From BS150m-G50 sp964517435 (GTDB lineage Bacteria; CAIWAD01; BS150m-G50): a DNA stretch of 64,000 nt. This document shows positions 53,790-62,600 of the stretch, one piece after another. The number at the start of each line of letters is the position of its first letter. Positions within the stretch are counted from its first letter, which is position 1. The notes beneath the pieces were generated by a model, which saw only the letters and a list, made by a program, of their open reading frames with translations, was not told the DNA's origin and ran no database searches. The stretch spans positions 1 through 64,000 of the forward strand of contig CAZFEC010000007.1 of the NCBI GenBank assembly GCA_964517435.1, read 5' to 3'. The position numbers and the translations under genes are program-made.

Positions 53790-55232
53790 ATGGCATTCGT
53801 TTACGATCCTGACATGAAAGCCAAAGACAGGATGAAAATTCCCCGGCAATCGATGCCGGAGCAGGATCCCCAGCAGCGCAACAAGAATTTCGAAGAGGTC
53901 AATTACGGATTCGGCGAGGAGGCGGCCCGCACCGAGGCGATACGCTGTCTCGACTGTAATCCGCCCAAGTGTGTGCCCGGTTGCCCGGTTAACATCGACA
54001 TCCCCGCCTTCATCAAGATGATCGCCGCCGGTCAGCATCTGCAGGCCGCGGCCAAACTGAAGGAAGACAACAGCCTGCCGGCGGTCTGCGGCCGCGTCTG
54101 CCCCCAGGAGGAACAGTGCGAACAGCTCTGCATCCTCGGCAAGAAGGGGGATCCGGTCTCGGTCGGACGGCTGGAACGCTTCGCCGCCGACTGGGAGCTG
54201 CAGTACAGCACCGCCGAGGTGAAGCCGGTAGCGCGGAAAAGCGGACGCAAGATCGCCATCGTGGGTGGCGGTCCTTCCGGCCTGGCCTGCGCCGGTGACC
54301 TGGTCAAGAATGGTCACGAGGTGCATGTTTTCGAAGCGCTGCATGATATCGGCGGCGTGCTGATCTACGGCATCCCGGAATTTCGTTTGCCGAAGGACAT
54401 CGTCCGGCGCGAAGTGGACAACCTGGCCGCCGCGGGTGTGCATTTTCACACCAACGCGGTGATCGGCAAGCTGGACACGATCGACGAACTGATGGAGGAA
54501 AGCGGTTTCGATGCCGTCTTTATCGGCGTCGGCGCGGGGCTGCCCTACTTCATGAACATCCCCGGTGAGAATCTCATCGGTATCTACAGCGCTAACGAGT
54601 ATCTGACCCGGGTCAACCTGATGAAGGCCTACAACTTCCCCGATGCGGACACGCCGATGCTCGATTTGAAGGGGAGGAATGTCGCCGTAGTCGGGGGCGG
54701 CAACACCGCTATGGACGGCGTGCGGACGGCGCTGCGGCTCGGTGCGAAGAACGCCTACCTGCTCTACCGCCGCTCCGACAGCGAGATGCCGGCGCGCGAT
54801 GAGGAGATCCATCACGCCAAGGAAGAAGGAGTGCAGTTCCTGATGCTGCAGGCCCCGGTGGAGTACGTTGCCGATGAGAGCGGCCGCGTCTGCAAAGCCC
54901 GTGTGATCAAGATGGAGCTGGGCGAGCCGGACGATTCCGGCCGGCGGCGACCGCATCCGGTGGAGGGCTCCGAATACGAACTCGATATCGACGCGGTGGT
55001 GGTGGCGATCGGCAACGGCAGCAACCCGCTCCTGGCGCAGACTACACCCGACCTGCAGTTCAATAAGTGGGGCAATATCGTGGCGGAGGAAGAGACCATG
55101 CGCACCAGCAAAAAGGGTGTCTTCGCCGGCGGCGATATCGTTACCGGTGGTGCGACGGTGATCCTGGCCATGGGTGCCGGTCGCGTGGCCGCCCGTTCCA
55201 TCGAACAATATCTCGAAGATGGGAATTGGTAG
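53790..55232 (+). CDS. nfnB: NfnB: GltD-like large subunit of Nfn
   Basis: 480 residues. N-terminal Fe-S domain (CLDCNPPKCVPGCPVNIDIP, CGRVCPQEEQCEQLC near 105-120) then two FAD/NADPH-binding Rossmann domains (AIVGGGPSGLACAGDL, VAVVGGGNTAMDGVRTAL) and C-terminal GVFAGGDIVTGGATVILAMG. As with the small chain, this is Nfn (or glutamate-synthase beta-like); pairing with the upstream small subunit favours Nfn. AAGGA ahead of the ATG. Confidence 0.9.
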   Translation: MAFVYDPDMKAKDRMKIPRQSMPEQDPQQRNKNFEEVNYGFGEEAARTEAIRCLDCNPPKCVPGCPVNIDIPAFIKMIAAGQHLQAAAKLKEDNSLPAVCGRVCPQEEQCEQLCILGKKGDPVSVGRLERFAADWELQYSTAEVKPVARKSGRKIAIVGGGPSGLACAGDLVKNGHEVHVFEALHDIGGVLIYGIPEFRLPKDIVRREVDNLAAAGVHFHTNAVIGKLDTIDELMEESGFDAVFIGVGAGLPYFMNIPGENLIGIYSANEYLTRVNLMKAYNFPDADTPMLDLKGRNVAVVGGGNTAMDGVRTALRLGAKNAYLLYRRSDSEMPARDEEIHHAKEEGVQFLMLQAPVEYVADESGRVCKARVIKMELGEPDDSGRRRPHPVEGSEYELDIDAVVVAIGNGSNPLLAQTTPDLQFNKWGNIVAEEETMRTSKKGVFAGGDIVTGGATVILAMGAGRVAARSIEQYLEDGNW

Positions 55233-55261
55233 GAACGGGGTCGGACCATATTAGTTGGGTG

Positions 55262-55509
55262 CCGTTCGGGGTCGGACCTGAATAATCCACTGTTATTTTA
55301 GATGTTAGGCCCGATAAAGACCTGAAAATCGCCCTTAAACGCGCATTTTTCGATAGAAAAACGATTGGTTATCCTGATAGACGATGAGAAGCGGGTATCT
55401 ATCAGCGCGTTTTTCAGAGGAAAAACCACCATCTAAGCCCCAATTCTCGCCGTTATTCTATCTTAAATCACGCATTAACAAAATGATAGTCAGGTCCGAC
55501 CCCGAACGG
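55262..55509. mobile_element. MITE-like element with 20-bp perfect inverted ends
   Basis: CCGTTCGGGGTCGGACCTGA at 55262-55281 and its exact reverse complement at 55490-55509 flank 208 bp of AT-rich non-coding DNA containing GAAAAACCACCATCTAAG. A second, decayed half-copy is near 46251-46341. Ends contain the GGTCCGACCC core. No transposase inside; non-autonomous or REP-type element inferred. Confidence 0.65.
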
Positions 55510-55531
55510 ACCCCGAACGGACCCCGAACGG
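55500..55531 (+). repeat. 11-bp tandem repeat
   Basis: CCCCGAACGGA repeated about three times (55500-55510, 55511-55521, 55522-55531) at the element's right end, just before the start of the transglutaminase-like gene; likely from repeated end duplication. Confidence 0.75.
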
Positions 55532-55539
55532 CAGATAAT

Positions 55540-58053
55540 ATGGTCCGATCCCGAACCTTAATCCTCCTCATCCTTCTGCTCCCCGCCCTGCTCCGGGCTG
55601 GAGTGGTATTCGACCAGGCCCTCCAGGATACCCTGACCGCACGGGCGCTGACCAACCTGGAGCCGCTGCCGGCTGAGATCGCCGCGCCTTACCATACCTA
55701 CCTGGCGGAACATCCCGACGCTGTCATGGCCTACTTGATCGGTGCCGAACGCAGCGCCAACCTGTGGAACGCCGATCCGCGCGACCTGCTCTCACACTAC
55801 GAGCAGATCCTGCTGATGCTGGAGCGGGAGGAGTTCGACTACTCCCCGGAGTTCTTTCTGGCCTACATCGCCAAGATCACTGTCGGCAATGAGCGGTTGA
55901 CACCATATCGCGAGCTGTTCGCCCGGCTGGGACTGCTGGAATTGCAGACGGAATATCCCGACCTGCTGGAACGGATCCGCGCGGTTAACCTCTGGTGCCG
56001 GGAACGGATGACTTTCGTTTCCACTTCCGGTCGCACCCAGGATCCGCACTCCATCCTGCTTAAGAGTAATATCGGTCGCTGCGGCGAGATGCAGGTGCTG
56101 TTCATCTCCGCCTGTCGCGCGGTCGGCATTCCGGCGCGTCCCGCCTGGACCCCCTGGTGGGCGCATACCGACAACAACCACGCCTGGACGGAAGTGTTCG
56201 TCAACGGGAATTGGTATTACACCGGAAGCGCGGAACCCGCGTATCATCTCAACTCGACCTGGTTCACCGGCTCGGTCAACAAGGCGCTGCTGGTGCTGGC
56301 GCGCAGCAGTTTTCCCGACAGTCTGGACGACGTCGTCTCCAGCAAGAATCGGATCAGCTATATCAACTCCACACGCTACTACCAGTCGACCCGCAACGTC
56401 GCCTTCGCCGTGCTGGACGCTGACAACCGGCCGGTCGCCGGCGCCAAGCTCAACATCATGGCGTACAATTTTTCGCTGCTGCGACCGCTGCTCGAAATCG
56501 AGACCGACAGTTGCGGCTGGGCGCGCCTGACCATCAGCCAGGGTGCTTTCCTGGCAGTCGCTCATCGGGACAGCCTGTTCGATTACCGGCTGGTACCCTA
56601 CGACAGCACCGCCGCGTCCGCGGCCTACACCCTGCATCTCTCGGACCGGGCCTGGCCCGTTACGGACTTCCGGCTGGAATACCCGCCGGCGCGGGGGCAG
56701 CGGCGGGAGGACCCGGAGTTTTTCGCGGAGCACAGGCAGCTGGCCACCGATCGTTACAACGCGCTGATCGACAGCATCCAGTCGCGCGCCATCCCCGGCT
56801 GGGCGCCGGTGGGGGATACCGCTTTCGTACAGCTGTTCGAAAGCTGCCGCAACAACAAGCAGCCGCTGCTGGACCTGGTATGGGCGCATCCCGACCTCCC
56901 CGCCGACTTCTGGCGGAAGGCGCATCTGATCGACGAGAAGTTCCACTGGCAGACGACGATGTCGCAATGGGAGCTGCTCCTGAATGCTTATCGGAACCTG
57001 GTGGAGGAAGAGTTGTCGGAAGAACTCGGGGGCAACCTGCTGGAGCCCGGTGTTTACTACGAGCAGCTGCCGCGTGTCGCGGTGCCGGCGACATACATCA
57101 CTGGTCGCGGTCTGCCGACGGCGGAACGGACGGCGATGGTGCTGATGGAAGTTCATGCCCGTCACCGCGTCGATGAGGACAAGGCTCCGCTCGGTCTGCT
57201 GGCGCTGGAGAGTCTGCTCGCCGCGCCCCTGCTCCAGGACTATCAGTTCAAGACCCTCTGTTGCTATGTGCTCAAGGCGAACCGCATCCCGGCGGCGTAC
57301 ACCCGCATCCCCGCCACGGTGATGGTCTGGGCGGACAGCGCCTGGCGCAACTACGATGTGGTGAAGAACGAATTCGCCCGATCGGCCGAAACGGCGGACC
57401 GCGTCGAGGAGGCGGCAACCGGCGCGCTGATTCCGATCGAGTTCACGTTGCGCGACACGGCGGGACAGCCGGTGACGCTGAACCCGGACAACATCGCCGT
57501 GACCCTGTTCCAGGAGGGACGCTTCTACTACAACGACCGGCAACTGGAATACGATCAGCCGACGAGTCGATTAACCGGCGAACTGGAACCGGGCGACTAC
57601 CAGCTGCAGCTGGGTCTGCGGGAGAGTGGCGAAGTGACTCAAGTCAAGTTGACGCCCCTGCAGCTGCACAGCGGCGACAGCGTACGTGATACACTGGTCT
57701 TCCGTGACTTCAAGCGCAGTTGGCGGAAAGCACCGGCAGACTATCTCGCGTTCCTCACCGGCTGGGGCGGCGACGCCGAGGGCGACCTGGTGCTGCTGCT
57801 GGGTAATTACGACGACGAGCCGGTCCAGCGACTGGCAGACCGGGTGCGCAACCGGCTGGGAGAGCGCCGTTTCGTCTGGGTGGGCACCACCCCGGCTCCG
57901 GTTGAAGTCGCCCCGTACCGCGTCGACGCCGGTTACGCCCGGTTCCTGACGGATAATCCGGAGTTAAAACACCGCCTCATCACCTTCTACTACGACCGCG
58001 AGACGGAGACCTGGTTCCAGTTCGAGGGAATCTGGGATCTGCTTTACGAATAA
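55540..58053 (+). CDS. secreted transglutaminase-like protein
   Basis: 837 residues from ATG 55540, giving a signal peptide (MVRSRTLILLILLLPALLRA). The frame continues upstream but only through the repeat element. Transglutaminase core about 130-260: catalytic Cys in IGRCGEMQVLFISACRAVGI near 180, His in NNHAWTEVFVNGNWYY near 213. C-terminal part has beta-sandwich-like regions. The first codons (MVRSR) are encoded by a repeat copy. Probably a periplasmic peptidase/crosslinking-like protein; substrate unknown. One octamer at 57686. Confidence 0.75.
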   Translation: MVRSRTLILLILLLPALLRAGVVFDQALQDTLTARALTNLEPLPAEIAAPYHTYLAEHPDAVMAYLIGAERSANLWNADPRDLLSHYEQILLMLEREEFDYSPEFFLAYIAKITVGNERLTPYRELFARLGLLELQTEYPDLLERIRAVNLWCRERMTFVSTSGRTQDPHSILLKSNIGRCGEMQVLFISACRAVGIPARPAWTPWWAHTDNNHAWTEVFVNGNWYYTGSAEPAYHLNSTWFTGSVNKALLVLARSSFPDSLDDVVSSKNRISYINSTRYYQSTRNVAFAVLDADNRPVAGAKLNIMAYNFSLLRPLLEIETDSCGWARLTISQGAFLAVAHRDSLFDYRLVPYDSTAASAAYTLHLSDRAWPVTDFRLEYPPARGQRREDPEFFAEHRQLATDRYNALIDSIQSRAIPGWAPVGDTAFVQLFESCRNNKQPLLDLVWAHPDLPADFWRKAHLIDEKFHWQTTMSQWELLLNAYRNLVEEELSEELGGNLLEPGVYYEQLPRVAVPATYITGRGLPTAERTAMVLMEVHARHRVDEDKAPLGLLALESLLAAPLLQDYQFKTLCCYVLKANRIPAAYTRIPATVMVWADSAWRNYDVVKNEFARSAETADRVEEAATGALIPIEFTLRDTAGQPVTLNPDNIAVTLFQEGRFYYNDRQLEYDQPTSRLTGELEPGDYQLQLGLRESGEVTQVKLTPLQLHSGDSVRDTLVFRDFKRSWRKAPADYLAFLTGWGGDAEGDLVLLLGNYDDEPVQRLADRVRNRLGERRFVWVGTTPAPVEVAPYRVDAGYARFLTDNPELKHRLITFYYDRETETWFQFEGIWDLLYE
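55542..55552 (+). repeat. repeat copy forming the first codons of the transglutaminase gene
   Basis: GGTCCGATCCC, one base off GGTCCGACCC, immediately after the start A; it encodes Val-Arg-Ser-Arg of the signal peptide. Confidence 0.6.
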
Positions 58054-58072
58054 CATCCATTAGTCCGGAGCA

Positions 58073-58633
58073 ATGATGGGCACCGATCACAAACACGCCG
58101 TCTGCACCTACGCGGAAGCCAAAGCCGCTATCGAAGCGCATAACGAGATCTTTATCAACAACTGCTTCTGCCGCACGCCGGCCAGCAAAGGTGAAACCGC
58201 CTGGGAGTACTGCGGGCACGAGCTGGAAACCTGCCTGGGTTTTCACGAGCCGTCTGAGGAGGATCCCGGCTATACGTACCGCCGCATCAGTCGGGAGGAG
58301 GCACTGGCCAAGTACGCGGAGTGGGCGCGCCAGGGCCACCTGTTCCGCTTCATGGCTGACGAGAAGTGGATCTGTTTCTGCTGCGCCTGCGGATGTATGT
58401 GGTTCCGGGACAAGGAGGGCAACCGGGTGCCGGACAGTTGTGATAAGTCCGGCTGGATCGAGCACACCGACCTGGAGCAGTGCAACCTCTGCGGGATCTG
58501 CATCGATATCTGCGCCTACAACGCGCGGGCGATCGAGGGTGATGAGATGCTGGTAACAGCCGACCAGTGCTGGGGCTGCTCCGCCTGCGAGCACGCCTGC
58601 CCGGAGGAGGCGATCAACATGGTGCAGCGCTGA
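58073..58633 (+). CDS. cysteine-rich 4Fe-4S ferredoxin-like protein
   Basis: 186 residues. C-terminal two-cluster ferredoxin domain with CNLCGICIDICAYNA and CWGCSACEHACPEEA. The N-terminal two-thirds is an unusual Cys-rich region (NNCFCRTPASK, WEYCGHELETCLGFH, WICFCCACGCMWFRD) that may bind another metal centre. Family exists in anaerobes but function is not known to me. GGAG ahead of ATG; 19 bp after the transglutaminase stop. Confidence 0.75.
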   Translation: MMGTDHKHAVCTYAEAKAAIEAHNEIFINNCFCRTPASKGETAWEYCGHELETCLGFHEPSEEDPGYTYRRISREEALAKYAEWARQGHLFRFMADEKWICFCCACGCMWFRDKEGNRVPDSCDKSGWIEHTDLEQCNLCGICIDICAYNARAIEGDEMLVTADQCWGCSACEHACPEEAINMVQR

Positions 58634-58687
58634 TTGTGATTCAGGCTCCGGTCGCTGATCCATGCGGCGCAAGGCACAGAGTGAATT

Positions 58688-59464
58688 ATGAGTGATCCCG
58701 TCGAACTGGTGACTGTCGACGCCGGCAACTTCGAGGAGCTGGGCTTCTTCTGCTACAAGAGCAAGCCGAAATCTGACGGTTACCGACGCAAGCTGGAGTG
58801 GCTACGGCGACGCTTCGCGGAGGGTATGCGTCTGCAAATCATCTACGAAAGCGGCCGCTCGGTGGGATTCGTCGAGTACCTGCCGGGGGAGCATTGCTGG
58901 CGCGCCGTTGAAGCTCCAGGTTATATCGTGATACATTGCCTCTGGGTGGTCGGCCGCAGCAAGCAGCGGGGGTACGGCGAGCGGCTGCTGTCCGCCTGTT
59001 GTGATGACGCACAGCGCATGGGCAAGCGGGGTGTGGCGATGGTGAGCAGCCGTGGCAACTGGCTGGCGGACGAGCGGCTCTTCCTGAAGCAGGGTTTTGA
59101 GTCGGTAGACACGGCGCTGCCGGCGTTTAATCTGCTGGTGAAGCGCAGCGGTGATGGCGCGTTCCCCTCCTTTCCGAACGACTGGGATGAGCGCCTGCAG
59201 CGCTACGGCAGCGGTACGACAATCGTCTACGCCGACCAGTGCCCCTACACGCCGGACGCCGTCCAGGGTGCGGTCGACGCTTTTGCCGCCAGGGGAGTAA
59301 CGGCCCGCACGGTGGCGCTGACCGACAGCGCTATGGTGCAGGCGCAGGCTCCTTCCGCCTTTGGCGTTTTCGGAATCGTTCATGACGGTGAACTATTCAG
59401 CTATCACTATCTCGGGCCCAAGGAGTTGCGCCAGCTGGATGCCAGGCTGTACCGGAAGGGATAA
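58688..59464 (+). CDS. GNAT acetyltransferase with YoaP-like C-terminus
   Basis: 258 residues. N-terminal acetyltransferase: FFCYKSKPKSDGYRRKLEWL, HCLWVVGRSKQRGYGERLLSACC with the CoA loop, and MVSSRGNWLADERLFLKQGF. The C-terminal about 80 residues (TTIVYADQCPYTPDAVQGA onward) match the YoaP thioredoxin-like appendage. Substrate unknown. Octamer at 58928 read as Val-Ile-His. Confidence 0.8.
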   Translation: MSDPVELVTVDAGNFEELGFFCYKSKPKSDGYRRKLEWLRRRFAEGMRLQIIYESGRSVGFVEYLPGEHCWRAVEAPGYIVIHCLWVVGRSKQRGYGERLLSACCDDAQRMGKRGVAMVSSRGNWLADERLFLKQGFESVDTALPAFNLLVKRSGDGAFPSFPNDWDERLQRYGSGTTIVYADQCPYTPDAVQGAVDAFAARGVTARTVALTDSAMVQAQAPSAFGVFGIVHDGELFSYHYLGPKELRQLDARLYRKG

Positions 59465-59616
59465 GTTACGGTAAGGCTGTCCTGGCAGCGACAGTCGAGA
59501 AGCCTGTTGCTTGCAATTACACGCAGCGGCGCCTATTTTCTCTAGAATTTCATAAAGGCGCCCCCACGCCATTTCCAATTGTGGAGACACATCCGGGCAG
59601 GGACAGGACCAAGTGT

Positions 59617-62600
59617 ATGAGCGGTAAAGATCAATCGTACGACATCTTTGAACTGATCACCGAGTTTGACGAGCGTGTATCACACCTCGAAAGCGACCGG
59701 GTGGTCAGGGAGGCGCTGCTCTTCTGCCTGGATCGCCTCAAACTGCAGCGTGCTTCGATCACGTTGCTGACGGAGGATCGTAGCGCGTTCAGACCGCTGG
59801 TGCTCGAGTCCCGCAGCGATGACGCCGAGATTCTCCCCCTCATTCCCATCGACGAAACCCACCTGGGCGAGGTTATCGCTTCAGGCTGCCCCAGTTACCG
59901 TCCTGACCTTTCCCAAAGCGAGCCCGGTTATCCACTCGATGCCAAGCTCCGGGACTGGGGACTGAAGTCCGACTTCTCAGTTCCGCTACTGATCGAAGGG
60001 GAGTGCATCGGCACGCTGAACAGCGGCTCCTCCGAAGTCGACGGAGTATCCGACGAGGTGCGCCGGCTGCTGATCCTGCTGGGCCCGCGGCTGGCCCATT
60101 CGCTGCGCAACTCCCAGCTGTACAGTCAGCTGCAGCAGAGCAANNNNNNNNNNNNNNNNNNNNNNNNNNNNNNNNNNNNNNNNNNNNNNNNNNNNNNNNN
60201 NNNNNNNNNNNNNNNNNNNNNNNNNNNNNNNNNNNNNNNNNNNAAGGATGGCCGGATCATCACCGTGCTCAACAACTCCATTCCGCTGCTCGACGAACAT
60301 GGAAAAGTGGTGGGGATGCAGAGTATCCTGTTTGATATCAGCGCACGCCGGCAGCGGGAGGAACTGATCCACCTCCAACAGAAATTGGTCCTGGCGGTGG
60401 GTAAGGCCGTAAATCTGGAAGAGATATTGCAACTCTGCACCCGTGCTTTGATCAAGGTCGCTGGCGCGGATTGTGGTGGCCTACTCCTGGTAGACGATGC
60501 GGGTGAGAACCTGGATCTTCGCTATGCCGAAGGTTTAAGCGAGCAGTTTCTCAGCGAGGTCGGCCGGTATGATCCCAATTCAGTGCGCGCCGGTCTGGTT
60601 ATGGGTGGCGGATCGCTGTTCGTCGGCAGGGAGGAATGCACTGCATTGATGCCCCCGGCCCAGCGAGATGAACAAATCAGCTGTTTTGCGGCACTGCCCC
60701 GCAGGCTTCACGATAAGGTGTTCGGTTGCATTGCCGCCGGATCGCACCAGCTGGACGCGATTCCTTCTGAGGTCGAGGAATCACTGGAGACGCTGACAAC
60801 ACAGATCAGCGCCATCGTCAGCCGGGCGCAGATCGTGGAGAAACTACGACTCAGCGAGGAGCGCTACCGTACGTTGTTCATGTCGATGCGGGAGGGTGTT
60901 ATTCAAACCGGACCGGAGGGAACGGTAGTTGAAGCCAATCCTTCCGCCGCCCGGATCCTGGGCTACGCGGACCCGGCGGAGATGATCGGCAAGCCCACTA
61001 CCGACTTCTGGGCCGATCCAGAGGAACGCGCAAGGCTGTTCGAGCAGCTCGACGCCGAGGGTGCGGCCAGCAACATCGAGCTGCGGGCTCGACGGCGAGA
61101 CGGCTCGACGGTAACCGTGTTAGCCTCCGGCAAAGTCGACTACGGACGCAGGGGGGAGGTTGTACGCAGCGTGTTCGCCTTCACCGATTTCAGCGACTAC
61201 AAGCAGGTGGAGGAAGCGCTGCAGACGAGCGAACAGAAGTACCGCACCATCGCCTACTACAACTACGACTGGGAGTACTGGATCGATCGCGACGGCATCT
61301 ACAAGTATGTTTCCCCTTCCGTAGAGCGCATCACCGGTTACAGCCCGGCTGAGTTTATCCAGGATCCCGGTATATTGAAGCGCATCATTCATCCCGACGA
61401 CTGGGAGATGGTTGCCCGGCACAAACACAAGATTACAGCGTCCGAGGAGGTGCTGCCGCTCACTTTCCGCATCATCACCCGCGAAGGTGATGTGCGCTGG
61501 ATCAGCCATCATTGCCAGCCGGTGATCGACGCCCGGGGGGAAAACCTCGGCCGACGTGGCAGCAACCGCGATGTCACCCTGCAGATGCAGACGGAACAGG
61601 AGTTGCGGAAAAGCGAGCGGCGTTTCCGCAGTCTGACGGAACTTTCACCGGCGACGATCGTGGAAACCGACGCGGAAGGGAATCTGGTCTTCCTCAATCG
61701 CGCCGGACACGACATCCTTGGCTACAAACCGGATGAACTGAGTGATGCAAACATCCTCGACTTCGTGGTGCCGGAGGACCGGGAACGGGTGGTCCAGAAT
61801 GTTGGCCGCCTCCTCGCCGGCGAGCAGCTGGACGGAATTCAGTATACCGGTTTGCGGCACGACGGTACCCTGTTCCCGGTGGTCGTTTACGCCAATGTGA
61901 TCAGGCAGGACGGCGAGCCTTCCGGCGTCCGGGCGATCGTGGTCGACGTCACCAGGCAGAAAGCGCTGGAGGATAAGCTGCGCCATTCCCTGAAACTGGA
62001 GGGAATCGGCCGGCTGGCGGGCGGTATCGCGCACGACTTCAACAACATCCTCACCGCCATCAACGGTTACACGGAAATGGTGCTGATGCGACTGGAACAG
62101 GAACAGGATCCCCGCACCTGGCGGGAATTAAACCTGGTGCTGGAGGGAGGCAGAAAGGCGGAGGAGCTGGTGCGCCAGCTGCTCGCTTTCAGCCGCAAGC
62201 AGATGATCCAGCCGCAGACGGTCGATGTCAATCAAACGGTGAACGATCTCGAGCGGATGTTGAGCCGCACTATCAGCGAGGATATCGAGATCGAGCTGTC
62301 CCTGACGGAGGAGACCGCCCTGGTGAACGCGGACCCGGGTCAGCTGGAGCAGATTATCGTGAACCTGGTGGTCAACGCGCGTGACGCCATCGATCTCAAA
62401 CCGGCAGGCTCCAGACGTATCACGATTGAGACCGCGCCGGTTGAACTCGACGTGGAATTCGTCGCCACCCATCTCGGCAGTACGCCCGGCTCCTACATCA
62501 TGATTTCCGTCAGCGACACCGGTATCGGGATGGATGAGCAGACCCTGGAGCGGATCTTCGAACCGTTCTTCACTACCAAGGATATCGGCAAAGGGACCGG

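Larger units (their letters stand above)
55233..55539. other. intergenic repeat island
   Basis: About 307 bp filled by GGTCCGACCC-type repeats: copies at 55237-55247 and 55268-55278 (inverted), 55493-55503 and 55542-55552, plus the MITE-like element and an 11-bp tandem. No gene. Confidence 0.7.
872..59683. repeat. highly iterated octamer GTGATACA/TGTATCAC, 40 copies
   Basis: Hand-counted 8-mer start positions. GTGATACA: 872, 3977, 4211, 4856, 5932, 6508, 7287, 8126, 10850, 11054, 12767, 18012, 24577, 26352, 29587, 29703, 30821, 31615, 57686, 58928. TGTATCAC: 1732, 2101, 6332, 9062, 9883, 10339, 12580, 12652, 14623, 15030, 17293, 18567, 18807, 22657, 29016, 31803, 33880, 35693, 35730, 59676. 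Base A follows GTGATACA in 21 of 40. 35 copies are in genes and 5 are between genes. GTGATACG variants number about 11. Confidence 0.8.

Noticed and set aside
53772..55208. 478-codon minus-strand frame antisense to nfnB
   Set aside because: Shadow of a clear GltD-like gene.
55792..57543. 583-codon minus-strand frame over the transglutaminase-like gene
   Set aside because: Antisense shadow; no recognisable domain.
35738..57685. Calling the octamer-free block a genomic island
   Set aside because: No integrase, tRNA, attachment site or clear composition break is visible; kept only as a finding.
872..59683. Octamer as Chi or chromosome-partition (KOPS) signal
   Set aside because: Those are strand-skewed; here the split is 20:20 without local bias.
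872..59683. Octamer as an operator for one regulon
   Set aside because: 35 of 40 copies are inside genes and in all usable frames, which does not fit promoter-proximal operators.
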